Shown here: positions 10,541-19,751 of the stretch, piece by piece
How the letters are laid out: each line of letters starts with the position of its first letter
How positions within the stretch are numbered: position 1 is the stretch's first letter
Translations under genes and position numbers: made by a program
DNA from: Gnetum montanum
Taxonomy: Eukaryota > Streptophyta > Gnetopsida > Gnetales > Gnetaceae
DNA: 64,000 nt
Assembly (NCBI GenBank): GCA_015680685.1
Contig: MNCI01002923.1
Location: forward strand, 1,068,959-1,132,958
Reading direction: 5' to 3'
The notes under the pieces: model-generated
Databases searched by the model: none
The model's input: only the letters and a program-made list of their open reading frames with translations
What the model was told of the DNA's origin: nothing

Positions 10541-11485
10541 TAATGAGACGCAATATCGCATGCACAGCGATATCACGTACATGATATCATGACTTTCGCG
10601 ATATCGCATCCCATGTGATATCACGTACGCGATATCGCATCATCCCTTGCAATATCGTGTATGCGATATCGTGGTCCGCCACCAAATCTATAAAGAAGAG
10701 GTGACACTCCTCTTATTTCCCATCCTAGGCTTAAAGTAGGGAAACTCTAGTGGATTGATCACCCTAGAGATAGAATATTTTCCATGTGCCCATAATAGGA
10801 GTCCCCAAGTGAATGGATCTTTATTCGAGCAGCTTTGTACCTGAACACAAGTTGTGTACAACAATAAAGACGAGCTTTGTGGATAAACCTTGCAGTGCAT
10901 GGAATAGGATTTCTTACTTGTTATTTAGTACATGTTATTTCCTACCTATTATTTATTACCCTGCAGTAGCGCAGCATGAGTATAACTTGATTATGAGCAT
11001 TTATGAATGTGTACGGCTAATCAAGGAATCGGCTGCTCATCGTGATTAGATTCTCTCACCCTTTCCTCCTAGTTAAGTACCTCAGTATGACCCCTTCGAG
11101 CATGTGCATTACGTGTGGTGATCCCAGTAACGATTAGCATTTGGTAGCCACAGTTGCATAGTTTAGGGTGTGTACGGTAAGTGGGAACAGATGCTGATGC
11201 TAGGTAATTTAGACTTAGTGCATTAGTTAGAGTTAGCCTTAGTTTCTCAACCCTTCTCTTGTAGCATAAAAGACATAAAAACATTTAAAAGACATAAAAA
11301 TCATATACCTTGAACTTACTTAACCATACACCATGACAAACACAAGTAAGTATGGGAAGACAACAAATGATTAACCTCAAGTGTTCCATGGGGCGTGCAG
11401 GCATTTATTCTACGGAGTTCGATCAGATCGCACATGCTATGCTCGTTTTGTATGGTTGAGTGTAGGGGTACCTTGCCACTCATCA
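10541..11485 (+). repeat. 3' LTR of A
   Basis: It starts TAATGAGACG (the initial TG has become TA) and ends CCACTCATCA. Eight ATATC-centred units start at 10552, 10569, 10583, 10600, 10617, 10631, 10651 and 10665. The TATA element is TATAAAG at about 10689. Confidence 0.92.
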
Positions 11486-11490
11486 GTAAT
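11486..11490. repeat. Target-site duplication GTAAT (right of A)
   Basis: Identical to 4309-4313. After it, the B LTR resumes with CCCAGTGGTAGTCATGCA. Confidence 0.93.
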
Positions 11491-11864
11491 CCCAGTGGTA
11501 GTCATGCACGAAGCCTAAGATGTGTACCGATGATTAAGGAATAGATGCTCATCATACTTAGGCTAGATTAGACTCTCTCCCTCTCCCTATTTCCTTTTAG
11601 TTTAACTCTCTCTCCCTTTCCTCCTAGCTTAGTTAAGATTATTTCTTCAAGAGTAGCATTAGTTTAGGAACATATCATACACCTCACTCTAGACTAAAAC
11701 ATACGTGACAAAAAAAGTACTAGTCCAAGTGGGAAGATAGCGAACTACGATCAACAAGAAACTATCTAGATAGCACAACTAGCTCGTCTGTAGAGTTCGA
11801 CTAGATCATGCATGAAATGATCATATTTTTATGGTTGAGTGTAGGGGTACTTCGCCACTCATAA
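11491..11864 (+). repeat. 5' LTR of B, second part
   Basis: It continues the LTR cut at 4313 and matches 23147-23532 of B's 3' LTR. It ends CCACTCATAA, a mutated TCATCA terminus. Confidence 0.9.
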
Positions 11865-11865
11865 T

Positions 11866-11883
11866 TGGAATTTTTGTTGGGGA
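11866..11883 (+). other. Primer-binding site of B (tRNA-Asp type, decayed)
   Basis: TGGAATTTTTGTTGGGGA sits one base after the LTR, at the same offset as the tRNA-Asp sites of A, D, E and H. It is more mutated than those. Confidence 0.65.
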
Positions 11884-11995
11884 CAGTGCTAGTTATTTAG
11901 AATATTTCCATCATTCAAGATCATTGTAATGAAGCCTTAATGATATATCTTTCTGAAAGAAGTAATTTAAATAAATCACACACAAAGTTACAATC

Positions 11996-13772
11996 ATGTC
12001 TCTCTCACAAGACTATGATAATGCAACAACTAGTAGGGTAATTCATTGGAGAAATAATGAGTTATATAATGATGAAGATGAAGTTTGGAGTACTCAATAT
12101 GATGTAGGGGTCTCCTATGAACATAAACAAAGATAACATCATCCCAACTCACAAATGCATAACCTACCTAGTGATGATCAACCCCTACTAGCCACTACAA
12201 GCCTAATGCAAATACAAGAGGTTATTCAAATATCATGCAAGCATCACAAGGAAAATCATCTACGCATGCTTGACTTAAAAAACTTTCCCAAGTTCTCATG
12301 AGGCTATGAATTAGATCCAAAACAACATTTGCAAGCTTTCTATGATGCCTGTGCATGGAACAACATTGATAATGGATGGTAGAAACTTAAGCTTTTTCCT
12401 ATGACACTCGTTGACAAAGCAAAAGTATGGTATAGGTCTTTAAGACCAAAATCAATTCGACATTGTCTAACAATGGTAGAAATCTTCAATGAAAGATATT
12501 AAGCTTACACAAAAGTGTCAGCCTTGAGGAAACAAATCCAAGAGTGGAAACAAGCATAACATGAACCCTTAGACATGGCCTTAGATAGATATTATGCATT
12601 GTTAAACAACTACCTAGGCCATGGGTTCTTTGAGAAGAGGCTAATGTACCATATCATAGATGGGCTTTGTAATGAAACAAGGGAAACCCTAGGGATGTAT
12701 GCCTAAGGTCAACTATACAAGCTATGAACACACCAAATTCAAGAGCTTATTAAGTGGGTAGCAACAAAAGAAGGAGAAATGGCTAGATAGAAGAATGTTG
12801 AAAAATCTCAATAGGCCCAAAACTTTAAATCAACAAGGACCGATGACAATGAAGAGGAGAAATCAACTCACCTCAAGAAGGTGGAACCATCTTTGCCAAC
12901 ACTACAATCATTGGATGAAATTGAGATAAAGATCAATAAGATGATGGAATGGATGCATAAAAAATGTTGAGAATATGCTAACATTATTGGAGGTAGAGTT
13001 ATGAAAACCCAAGAAATAAGAAAAAATACCATTAGACAATCAGAAAGAAGGGTTGAAGAGAATAAGTGCTCAACTGTCAACCATACATATCAATGCAACA
13101 TTTTCCTATATGATCACCCCAAGGGCCAATGCCCAATCTTGTTACATTTACAGGAGCATTGAGAAAGAGTGTTACACCTAGAGTTTGTATAGAGATACTA
13201 TGTTCAATCATAGTGGCAATAGTCCCAGTCATGGGGGAGGCCACCCTCAAACTGGGTACACCCTTCATACCATCCAAACCCAAGGGCTTATCAAGTTCAA
13301 CATACTATTTCCCCCATTGGGTCAACATCCTCAATCTCACCACATTATTATTATTCTCCTCAATACTATCAACCCACATCCTTTCCAACACAACCACCAC
13401 CTTGGGTACCCTACACTCCTTAATTTCAACATCCTTATCCTTCACCTCCTTCTACATCGCCACCAATTGTGCTTGAAGGGTTTGCACCATAGCATCAACC
13501 CACGAATGTTACTTGTGCTTCTAATATCAATAGCAATGGAAACCCACCACACCAAAGGCATCCCTTCTTTAGACATGACTGTCAAAAGGGACATCTTAAT
13601 TTTGAAACCATTGCATCCTCTAACTCATCACAAGTTCAACACTATGGTGCAACTCTCCCTGTGAATTCAATGCCTCATGTTACCTTATTAGGGCCATTAA
13701 TTAACACTCCAACAACCATACAACCCAATGAATATTTCTATGTAGGGAGACATACTAATCCTTGCATACCAT
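11996..13772 (+). pseudogene. ORF1 (gag) of B, first part
   Basis: The likely start is ATG at 11996 (MSLSQDYDNA), matched by H at 60771 and F at 45312. The gag capsid domain lies at about 12300-12730, with several TAG/TAA codons where H has Gln or Trp. A charged segment follows (12780-13060). The knuckle at about 13090-13130 has lost its second Cys (CNIF instead of CNIC). A Pro/Gln-rich tail continues to 13772, where G is inserted. It resumes after 17577. Confidence 0.85.
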
Positions 13773-13777
13773 CTTAC
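13773..13777. repeat. Target-site duplication CTTAC (left of G)
   Basis: CTTAC precedes G. The same bases follow it at 17573-17577. H has the uninterrupted context CCATCTTATGGTC at the same place. Confidence 0.88.
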
Positions 13778-14074
13778 TGTTGGCAACCGTTTGGGATGCG
13801 ATTGCCAACGAGTGTCCTCGAATAGGATTTAGGTTCTTGTTGATCTCTGGCAACACCAAGGCCTAGATACATCCAAATAAACTCAGTAGTTAATGTGAGT
13901 ATGTGTGTGTGATGTTGCGGTGTGCGGTTGTGAAATATGAAACGATTGCATTGTGTGTAAACTACACATGACTTATCTTAAAGAGATTCAGCCAACTTTG
14001 CCAAGTACTGTGAGCTGGTGAGAGTTTCTATTTTGTTCTATTGTCTAGTCTACGCGGTCGTTATAATACCTACT

Positions 14075-15502
14075 TGTAAAAAATAAAATTTTGCAAAAAA
14101 ATTTGAGCACAACTCTATGAATCTACTTCTAATTTTTCCCAGGGAAAGAGATAGTTCCACAAGAAAACTAGAAATAGAGCAAGATTCGATGGAAATAGAC
14201 AGAAAAGAAAGGAGATTTGCGTGGACCTCAAATATTTAGACAAGGTAAAATGACACGAGTAAACACTTCGCAATAAAGCTATCTCAAATTCAATAACTAC
14301 GAATTGTTCAAACTTCCAAGGCTCAAATAAGTAATTTCTTCAAGAAAATCCTACTATGCTACCAAAAAATTGTTGCGTAAACTATCACGTACGAGACTCC
14401 ATTTTTGGCTAGATAATGGATGTCAACAATTACATTCAATAGAACCTTCAAAAGACTTGAAATTTTTTGACTGAAATACCATGGAGATTCACTTTAAAGA
14501 TAAAATAAAGCTATTCTGGTCCCATCAAAATACCAGAGATTTTCTTAACCCTCTTGACTATTGAATCGTTCAATGGCATGACTAAAAGCAAAGGCTCTCT
14601 TACAACAATCCCAATAGCAGTTCTTATACATTGCACAATAATAAAATTTACTACTAAAATGCTCTTAAGGATTTTAAACACAAGCACTTCTATGGAAAAA
14701 TTTTAATAGAAATTTTCTATTGGGCAACAAGAACAATAAGAGCAATCTAAAAATCCCAAAATTACTTGCCAAGGATGATACTATCTAAACCACTAGCTAA
14801 ACAATTTAAACAAAATAAAAAACAATAAGCTTAACTCACAGGACCATGACAAAGAGGCTGAAATCCTTTCTTTAGCAAATCATCTTACAAGCAATCTTTC
14901 ACACTTTCTTCTTTACAAATGCTCTTCTCCCAAGCCTCAAATTGTGTCTCCAAGTGAGAGCCCAAGTGCTAGCTAGTAGCCTTCCAAAGTTTGATGTATC
15001 AAGTGTCTTCTCCAAAAGTGTGATTCCCTTCTTCTTACCCCTGAAGCCTTTTTATAGGGTTCAAAGGTAGGTAGGTAAGTTACAAAATATCTTGGGTGGT
15101 TATAACCACTATAGAGAGAAAAAAGCTATGGGTGACAAGTGTCCTATTTAGTTTCCAAGTGTCTTCATTCAGTTGCCAAGTGATCACCATGGAGATAAAA
15201 ATGTTGTAGGTGACAAGTGTCCCATGTAATTGACAAGTGGCCCTTCAGTCGCCAAGTGGTCACCATGGAGATAAAAAGGTTATAGTTGACAAGTGGCCTT
15301 GGTGGTGGTTATAACGACCATTTCAATTAACAAGTGTTCAATTCACATGGGACTTTGAACAATTGTTGCAAAAATTCCCTTTTTAAATCATAAAATATTT
15401 TATTGTTATTTACATCATAGTAGTAACTATCATAGGAAGTTACAACTTCCATATGAATAAAAGGGATAATAGTCAAATGTCCCCTTTATATAGGACGTTA
15501 CA
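14075..15502 (-). repeat. Solo-type LTR inside G
   Basis: Read on the minus strand this starts TGTAACGTCC and ends ATTTTTTACA, as in gypsy LTRs of the TGTAACATCC type (compare 24553). A TATA box lies in CTATAAAAAGGCTTCAGG at about 15041-15058. Upstream of it are two copies of a 76-base unit containing GCCAAGTGGTCACCATGG (15175 and 15251). The five bases on each side (CTACT and CAAAT) do not match, and no internal region is attached. Confidence 0.6.
15171..15322 (-). repeat. 76-base tandem repeat in the nested LTR
   Basis: Two diverged copies start at 15175 and 15251. Each contains CACCATGGAGATAAAAA and a GACAAGTG segment. They lie upstream of the LTR TATA box. Confidence 0.65.
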
Positions 15503-15544
15503 CAAATATCTTAACAATGTACATTTTTTTTTGAGAACAAAGTA

Positions 15545-15776
15545 AATTCTTACATGAAATATTTATCAATGCTCAGCAATAGCTTTTCACAAATCCTCGG
15601 TAGCGAGAAACACACTGGAGCAGGGCGATGACCTCGGCGTAATTCTTGTAAAATATCCAATATTGGTGGTCTGCTCCTTGACAACAATATGCAAAGTTTT
15701 CGAGACCATCGAAAAAGAATCCTAGAGATGGACGATTTCATGGCTGTGAATAATTCCTTCCGTAAACAATACAATA
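15545..15776 (-). pseudogene. Unidentified gene-like segment in G
   Basis: This segment is richer in CpG and more open than the surroundings: 74 codons are open on the minus strand. I cannot identify the protein. It lies directly downstream of the acyltransferase fragment on the same strand, so it may be another part of a captured gene or a non-coding exon. Confidence 0.35.
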
Positions 15777-15869
15777 CATGATTCCAGCCTCATCTCTGGA
15801 TTTGGTTGCAAAATATTCTTCACAATCAATTCTAGGTTCAGGGTTTATCATTCTAAGAGGGCACTGAAT

Positions 15870-16020
15870 CTACAGTTAGTGCAACTCGTAATTTGGTGGA
15901 AACCTAAGCAAATGGGTTCTAAGCTTCCACAGGCACATGCTCAGAATTTCAAAGGTGGAGATATGGCTGTGAACACTAGGGTGCCCTTTGAGCCGTGCAA
16001 TTTTTCTGTTGCCAAACGTG
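15870..16020 (-). pseudogene. BAHD acyltransferase fragment captured by G
   Basis: On the minus strand the translation reads HISTFEILSMCLWKLRT followed by LRFPPNYEL. This fits the conserved S-T-F-E-V-L-x-A-x-L-W-R-A-R-T block of plant BAHD acyltransferases, which transfer acyl groups from CoA esters in specialised metabolism. Only about 45 codons are present. The HxxxD and DFGWG catalytic motifs are absent. It lies next to the dehydrogenase fragment in the same direction. Identification rests on this one motif. Confidence 0.65.
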
Positions 16021-16044
16021 AAACAATCATAGAACATCTCATCA

Positions 16045-16331
16045 TCAGACACGGTTAATAGTATTTTTTAGTCCTGATTCTGCACTTGATCGTAGCCATG
16101 CAGGGGCACTGTAACCTGTGGAGGATTCCATGTTTCCAGCATTGTTAATGAGAACATGTATACTGCCGAAGCATCGAAAAGCTTTTTCAACCATAGGACT
16201 AATCTCATTTTCCAAAGTAGAGACATCAAGTTGTAGAGACACGACCTTGGCTGAAGAATGAAAATTTTCACCACTTTGGCAGCCAGCAACAATGCTGCCA
16301 CTACTAAAAATAGAGCTACTATGGTCTTCAT
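16045..16331 (-). pseudogene. Short-chain dehydrogenase/reductase fragment captured by G
   Basis: One minus-strand frame starts at ATG 16331 with a hydrophobic N-terminus (MKTIVALFLVVAALLLAAK), resembling the membrane anchor of HSD/SDR7-type enzymes. A second frame (16045-16242) encodes LQLDVSTLENEI, then CFGSIHVLINNAG. The LINNAG motif is the diagnostic NNAG box of classical SDRs. The TGxxxGxG cofactor loop and the YxxxK site are missing, so the exon is internally deleted and frameshifted. In the family the enzyme is an NAD(P)-dependent oxidoreductase. Confidence 0.8.
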
Positions 16332-16339
16332 TGTTGTAT

Positions 16340-16900
16340 ATATTTTTTTAATAGATCAAGGCCATTATCAGGATTTCAAAAAATAGACAGACATTTCTGA
16401 AAGCGAATGCTGCAACATTTAAAAATTGATCAAGCACAACCCCATATTTTTTTAAAAAATGGACAACCACAATCACCAAAAGCATCCCTTTCAGGAAAAT
16501 GAGCACCCTTGGACAAACATTTACAAAAATGGTTATAGAGAACCTTGTCAAATCATCAATGCTGCAGAATGCATTGCACCTTCAAATAAATAGAAAAGGA
16601 AAAGAGATAAAATAGTAGAAAAACCTAGCATAGAGGGTTTAGCCAGAACTAAACTTAGTGAAGGCCTTAGTACCTCCTGCTTCTTTCTTCTTTATTTTCC
16701 CCACCTCACGTGCGTTGCATTTCTGCTAGAGTCCATTACATGCATTTCTCATCATCCAGGAGTCTAGAGAAAAATGAATTTGTTGTATCTCTTTCCACAG
16801 CATCTATGGTTGTTTTTGTTTTAAACTTGGATGAATTTAATCCAAGACAATCTGCAAGTCACCCTACACTTGTGCCTTGTATGGAAGCGCATAAGTGAAT
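16340..16900. other. G interior between captured fragments
   Basis: No recognisable gene. It lies upstream of the SDR start codon on the minus strand, so it could include captured promoter sequence, but no motif supports this firmly. Confidence 0.4.
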
Positions 16901-16915
16901 TACAAAAGGATGAAT

Positions 16916-17260
16916 CTATTGAGATAGATAATAATTGATATCAATTATCCAACCATCATTGTCCCTCTTCAATTCCTTTGGATGTCTAGCCCTTTCAGCA
17001 ATTCCTGTTGTCCCAGCCTCTGATCCCTGCTGGCAGCAAATAATGTATGTAACTGCCTTACCAACACCTATAGTATGACCTTTTTGCTTCATTTGTAAAG
17101 CCACCTGAATATGTGATTGATTTTTGGAATCAAGATACTCCTTAGGATGCTTAGTTAGAGATTTGGAAATGACATATTTTTCAAGCTCCACTTGACCATT
17201 GCACATCTCCTCTTGAACCTTCTATTCACTTTCTTTCATATGTGAATCATTATTTCCACC
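16916..17260 (-). pseudogene. DNA polymerase alpha catalytic subunit fragment captured by G
   Basis: A 96-codon open frame on the minus strand (17206-16916) matches a conserved block of family B DNA polymerase alpha. Visible segments are ELEKYVISKSLTKHPKEY, NQSHIQVALQMKQKGH, AVTYIICCQQG and GIAERARHPKELK, ending WIIDINYYLSQ. Just upstream, after one stop, lies KVQEEMCNGQVELEKY. In the family this follows the polymerase catalytic core of the replicative primase-polymerase. The catalytic DTDS motif is not included. The absence of internal stops over 96 codons suggests fairly recent capture. Confidence 0.88.
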
Positions 17261-17269
17261 AATAATGTT

Positions 17270-17572
17270 ATGGTCTCCCTGATATGCATGCCTTTCCTCC
17301 TTAAGGACTCCATGCAAGGAATGCTTTAGTTGATGATGTAGACAACCAATGATGTTGCTTTGAGGACAATACTCTAGTATACCTAATCCACCTCACAACA
17401 TGTTCCAAATGAGAGTTAGAAAGACCTCTAGAATATCCACAAAAGAGATGGACTGGAAGAAGGTGAACATCTTCAGTAGGGATAAGCAATGATCAAAGAA
17501 TTCTACAGACTTGAGCCATGGTTTCAATCATCTCATATCTCTGTTCCATGAAATGGCCAAAATGTGCCAACA
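17270..17572 (-). repeat. Terminal region of G (5' end on minus strand)
   Basis: On the minus strand this starts TGTTGGCACATTTTGGCC and continues with ATTTCATGGAACAG. The first about 30 bases match the terminus of the second element at 62587. The rest shows no gene. Confidence 0.6.
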
Positions 17573-17577
17573 CTTAC
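17573..17577. repeat. Target-site duplication CTTAC (right of G)
   Basis: Identical to 13773-13777. B ORF1 resumes from here. Confidence 0.88.
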
Positions 17578-17828
17578 AATCATGGGTGCCATAGTGTGTC
17601 AACTTCTCATCAATTCACTACATCTTATAAATTTCCCCACTATGGTTACCATAATGAAGTGTCTAAACCCCACTCAGGGTATGTTCCAACCACCACATCA
17701 AAAGACACCCAGTGGTTCAAATATGACTGGGTTCCAATATTTCCAACATGCAAGGATCCCAACCTTTCATTTGTTAATCCTAGCTATGATTAACCATTTA
17801 GTTATGGAGGGTATCCTCCATTCTAATA
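17578..17828 (+). pseudogene. ORF1 of B, C-terminal part after G
   Basis: It encodes segments such as KFPHYGYHNEVSKPHSGY and PFSYGGYPPF, matching the tail of ORF1 in element F (43320-43590, minus). It ends near 17828. Its continuity with the part before 13772 shows that G interrupts one gene. Confidence 0.8.
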
Positions 17829-17829
17829 G

Positions 17830-19185
17830 GTAGGATTAATAAATATATTTCATTTTCTTCAGTTTTACAATTTTTTGTTTTCCAGTTTTTCATTTTTCAA
17901 TTTATTGTTTTGTCTCTTTGTCTTTTTATATTTTTATCTTTTTTAGCTTTCCATAAGTAATCTCATCTATGAATAAAACACTCATGTGACTTGTTGGTTG
18001 AGGTGTTGTTCTTTGTTATCAAGTCTCAGGTGACTAATTATTTGGATAGTGAGCCCACAACATCCATCCACCCATTCTATGAATAAGAGGTTCTACTCTG
18101 GGTACAATGATATTCTTGATATCATTAAAACTTAAAGTAATTTTGTGTTCATTATACCTAGAATTAAGAAGGATAGACCAAGAGGGAATGACCAGGGTGT
18201 GACATCAAGGGGACTTGTGGATTCTCTTTGGTGACATCTATAGGAGTTACCATGCAACTTGGTTGTACTAAGATCCTTGTAGATCTAATGGAAAATGGGA
18301 GTAAGAGCAATCAAAAGGCACTCAATCAAGAAAACTCAATGATATTTTAGGGGGTTCCATTGGAAAGACATGCACCCCTACCTAAAGGTAGGTAGATTCT
18401 CTGGATTAAGCATTGACATAAAAAAATGAGTGCCACAAAGTAAAATCACTCCTTCCTTGAACAAAATGTCAAGTGATCATATGCCTTACTATCACAGTGC
18501 TCTTATGATTGTTCATCATTGGATGAAATAATGTGATGTCACTAATTGAAGGAATGGACTTGGCCTAGATTTTGGAGTGACGAGATAATGACACGTTAAT
18601 CATGTCTTACATGTAGGATTCATTGTGTCTTGAGTTAGTTACCTCATGTCCCAATCTCTACAATCCCTTCTATAATTCACCTCATCTCGCTGTTCATGAA
18701 TTTGTGAGTCAGGTATTGTGTAGCATAAAATTAATACCTCACCATAGTGGTATCTACATGTGTGTGTTTTGTTGCATCGATGTAGATTACATTTAACCCT
18801 TCTAGTGCCTATGGACATTTTGTGAAGTGGTTACACAAGGGCATTATAGGTTGGAGCCTACTTTGGGGAGGATCCACTTGTGTGACTTTTGTAATTTATA
18901 CTTGTTACACACCACCACATCATTTTATATCCTCTAAGTACTTCATTGCCACATCTCTTCTTTTCCTTATCATCCTTTTGGATCACACATTCCCATGCAC
19001 CAACACATGTTCTTTTTCCTCATACTCTTCATGCCTTTCATTACTAGATTTGACACCATTAACCTTTTTGTGCCTTCAAGCCTAATCAATATTACCTAGG
19101 ACCATTTACATTAATTTCTAGTCTTTCATTTTTGAGCTAGGAATTTCCAAAATTTCCCTATCTTTCCAAGTATCCTACCCTGAAT
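17830..19185 (+). other. Non-coding region of B between ORF1 and ORF3
   Basis: No credible gene. It contains T-rich runs and CATCCATCCACC, a segment shared with A, D and F, followed by a stretch conserved with F (about 41960-43310, minus). In an autonomous relative, pol would lie upstream of this part. Confidence 0.7.
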
Positions 19186-19192
19186 AGGCTAC

Positions 19193-19248
19193 AATATCAT
19201 GGATGCGATATCATGTATGTGATATTGCATCCCAAAAACATATAAATA
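19193..19248 (+). promoter_or_regulatory. Internal promoter-like array of B upstream of ORF3
   Basis: AATATC (19193), GATATC (19207) and GATATT (19221) are spaced 14 bases apart, followed 15 bases later by TATAAATA (19241-19248). This is the same arrangement as in the LTR promoter, but the downstream sequence is not LTR. Element F has the homologous array at 41851-41935. It could drive ORF3; activity is inferred. Confidence 0.55.
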
Positions 19249-19751
19249 TGGACCTCCACCCACAAATTTCCACATCATTTGCAACTGTTCACGTGGGGGA
19301 TTTTTTCAAATATTCTTCTGTGACTTGCAACTTGCACACCTCTTGATCTACCAGCCATAACTTGCTCACTAGTGCTCCGATTTGCATTCTGTTTGAACCT
19401 ATTTGAACCTGGAGTGTTTAGCTTAGTCGTGGAGGAGGGATACATTGCAAAATATGCATAAATTTTTTGAAATTCATCATCACCCAAAGGACACTATCAA
19501 GGGTAATTGATTATAAAAAGTGATAAACATGTACCAAAACCAATTTCATCTCCTCATCTAAACTAGGAAATTAAACTTTGAAGCCACCTAGGTAGAGATG
19601 GCCAAATATTAAAACCTTTTGGAGACATTTCCACAAAAATCCCTAACTTTAAAATCAAATGAAATAAGAATGAACCCATTAAGGAAAAAAGTAAGGTATA
19701 ACTTAACTTTGGTAAGCAACCTTACTAATGATTGGCCCTTTGTGATTGCAG

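Larger units (their letters stand above)
4314..11485 (+). mobile_element. Element A: pol-less Athila/Tat-like LTR retrotransposon
   Basis: This 7.2 kb element has LTRs at 4314-5206 and 10541-11485, a tRNA-Asp primer-binding site at 5208, a gag and protease coding region (about 5348-8570), about 1.4 kb of non-coding DNA, a small 3' ORF and a polypurine tract. The pol genes expected after protease are absent. The non-coding part that follows integrase in element E follows protease directly here. Element D is a sister with the same layout. Confidence 0.92.
13778..17572 (-). mobile_element. Element G: non-autonomous element carrying host gene fragments
   Basis: G is 3.8 kb, begins TGTTGGCAACCG and ends TGTGCCAACA on the plus strand, and is flanked by CTTAC. 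TG...CA ends with a 5-base duplication fit an LTR-type element (Ty1/copia-like termini), but no second LTR copy is visible, so its class is uncertain. On its minus strand it carries fragments of DNA polymerase alpha, a short-chain dehydrogenase and a BAHD acyltransferase. A gypsy-type LTR (14075-15502) is nested in it. A second element with the same TGTTGGCACATTTGGCC end starts at 62587. Confidence 0.75.

Noticed and set aside
10541-10670. GATATC arrays as a CRISPR-like array
   Set aside because: Units are short palindromes with 14-17 base spacing and no unique spacers; they sit in LTR promoters of plant retrotransposons.
13129-13664. Two overlapping plus-strand open frames in B ORF1 as separate genes
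   Set aside because: They cover the Pro/Gln-rich tail of ORF1 in alternating frames, as shown by collinearity with H and F.
14075-15502. Target duplication for the LTR inside G
   Set aside because: CTACT and CAAAT are not the same, so I could not confirm its ends.
16045-16331. Intact SDR gene
   Set aside because: The cofactor loop and YxxxK site are missing and two frames are needed; it is a fragment.
16068-16331. Signal-peptide-like hydrophobic ORF as a secreted small protein
   Set aside because: The same DNA in the next frame encodes the SDR LINNAG block, so the rest of this frame is a frameshift product.
13778-17572. G as a Helitron
   Set aside because: It has TG...CA ends and a CTTAC duplication. 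Helitrons insert between A and T without duplication and end CTRR after a hairpin.
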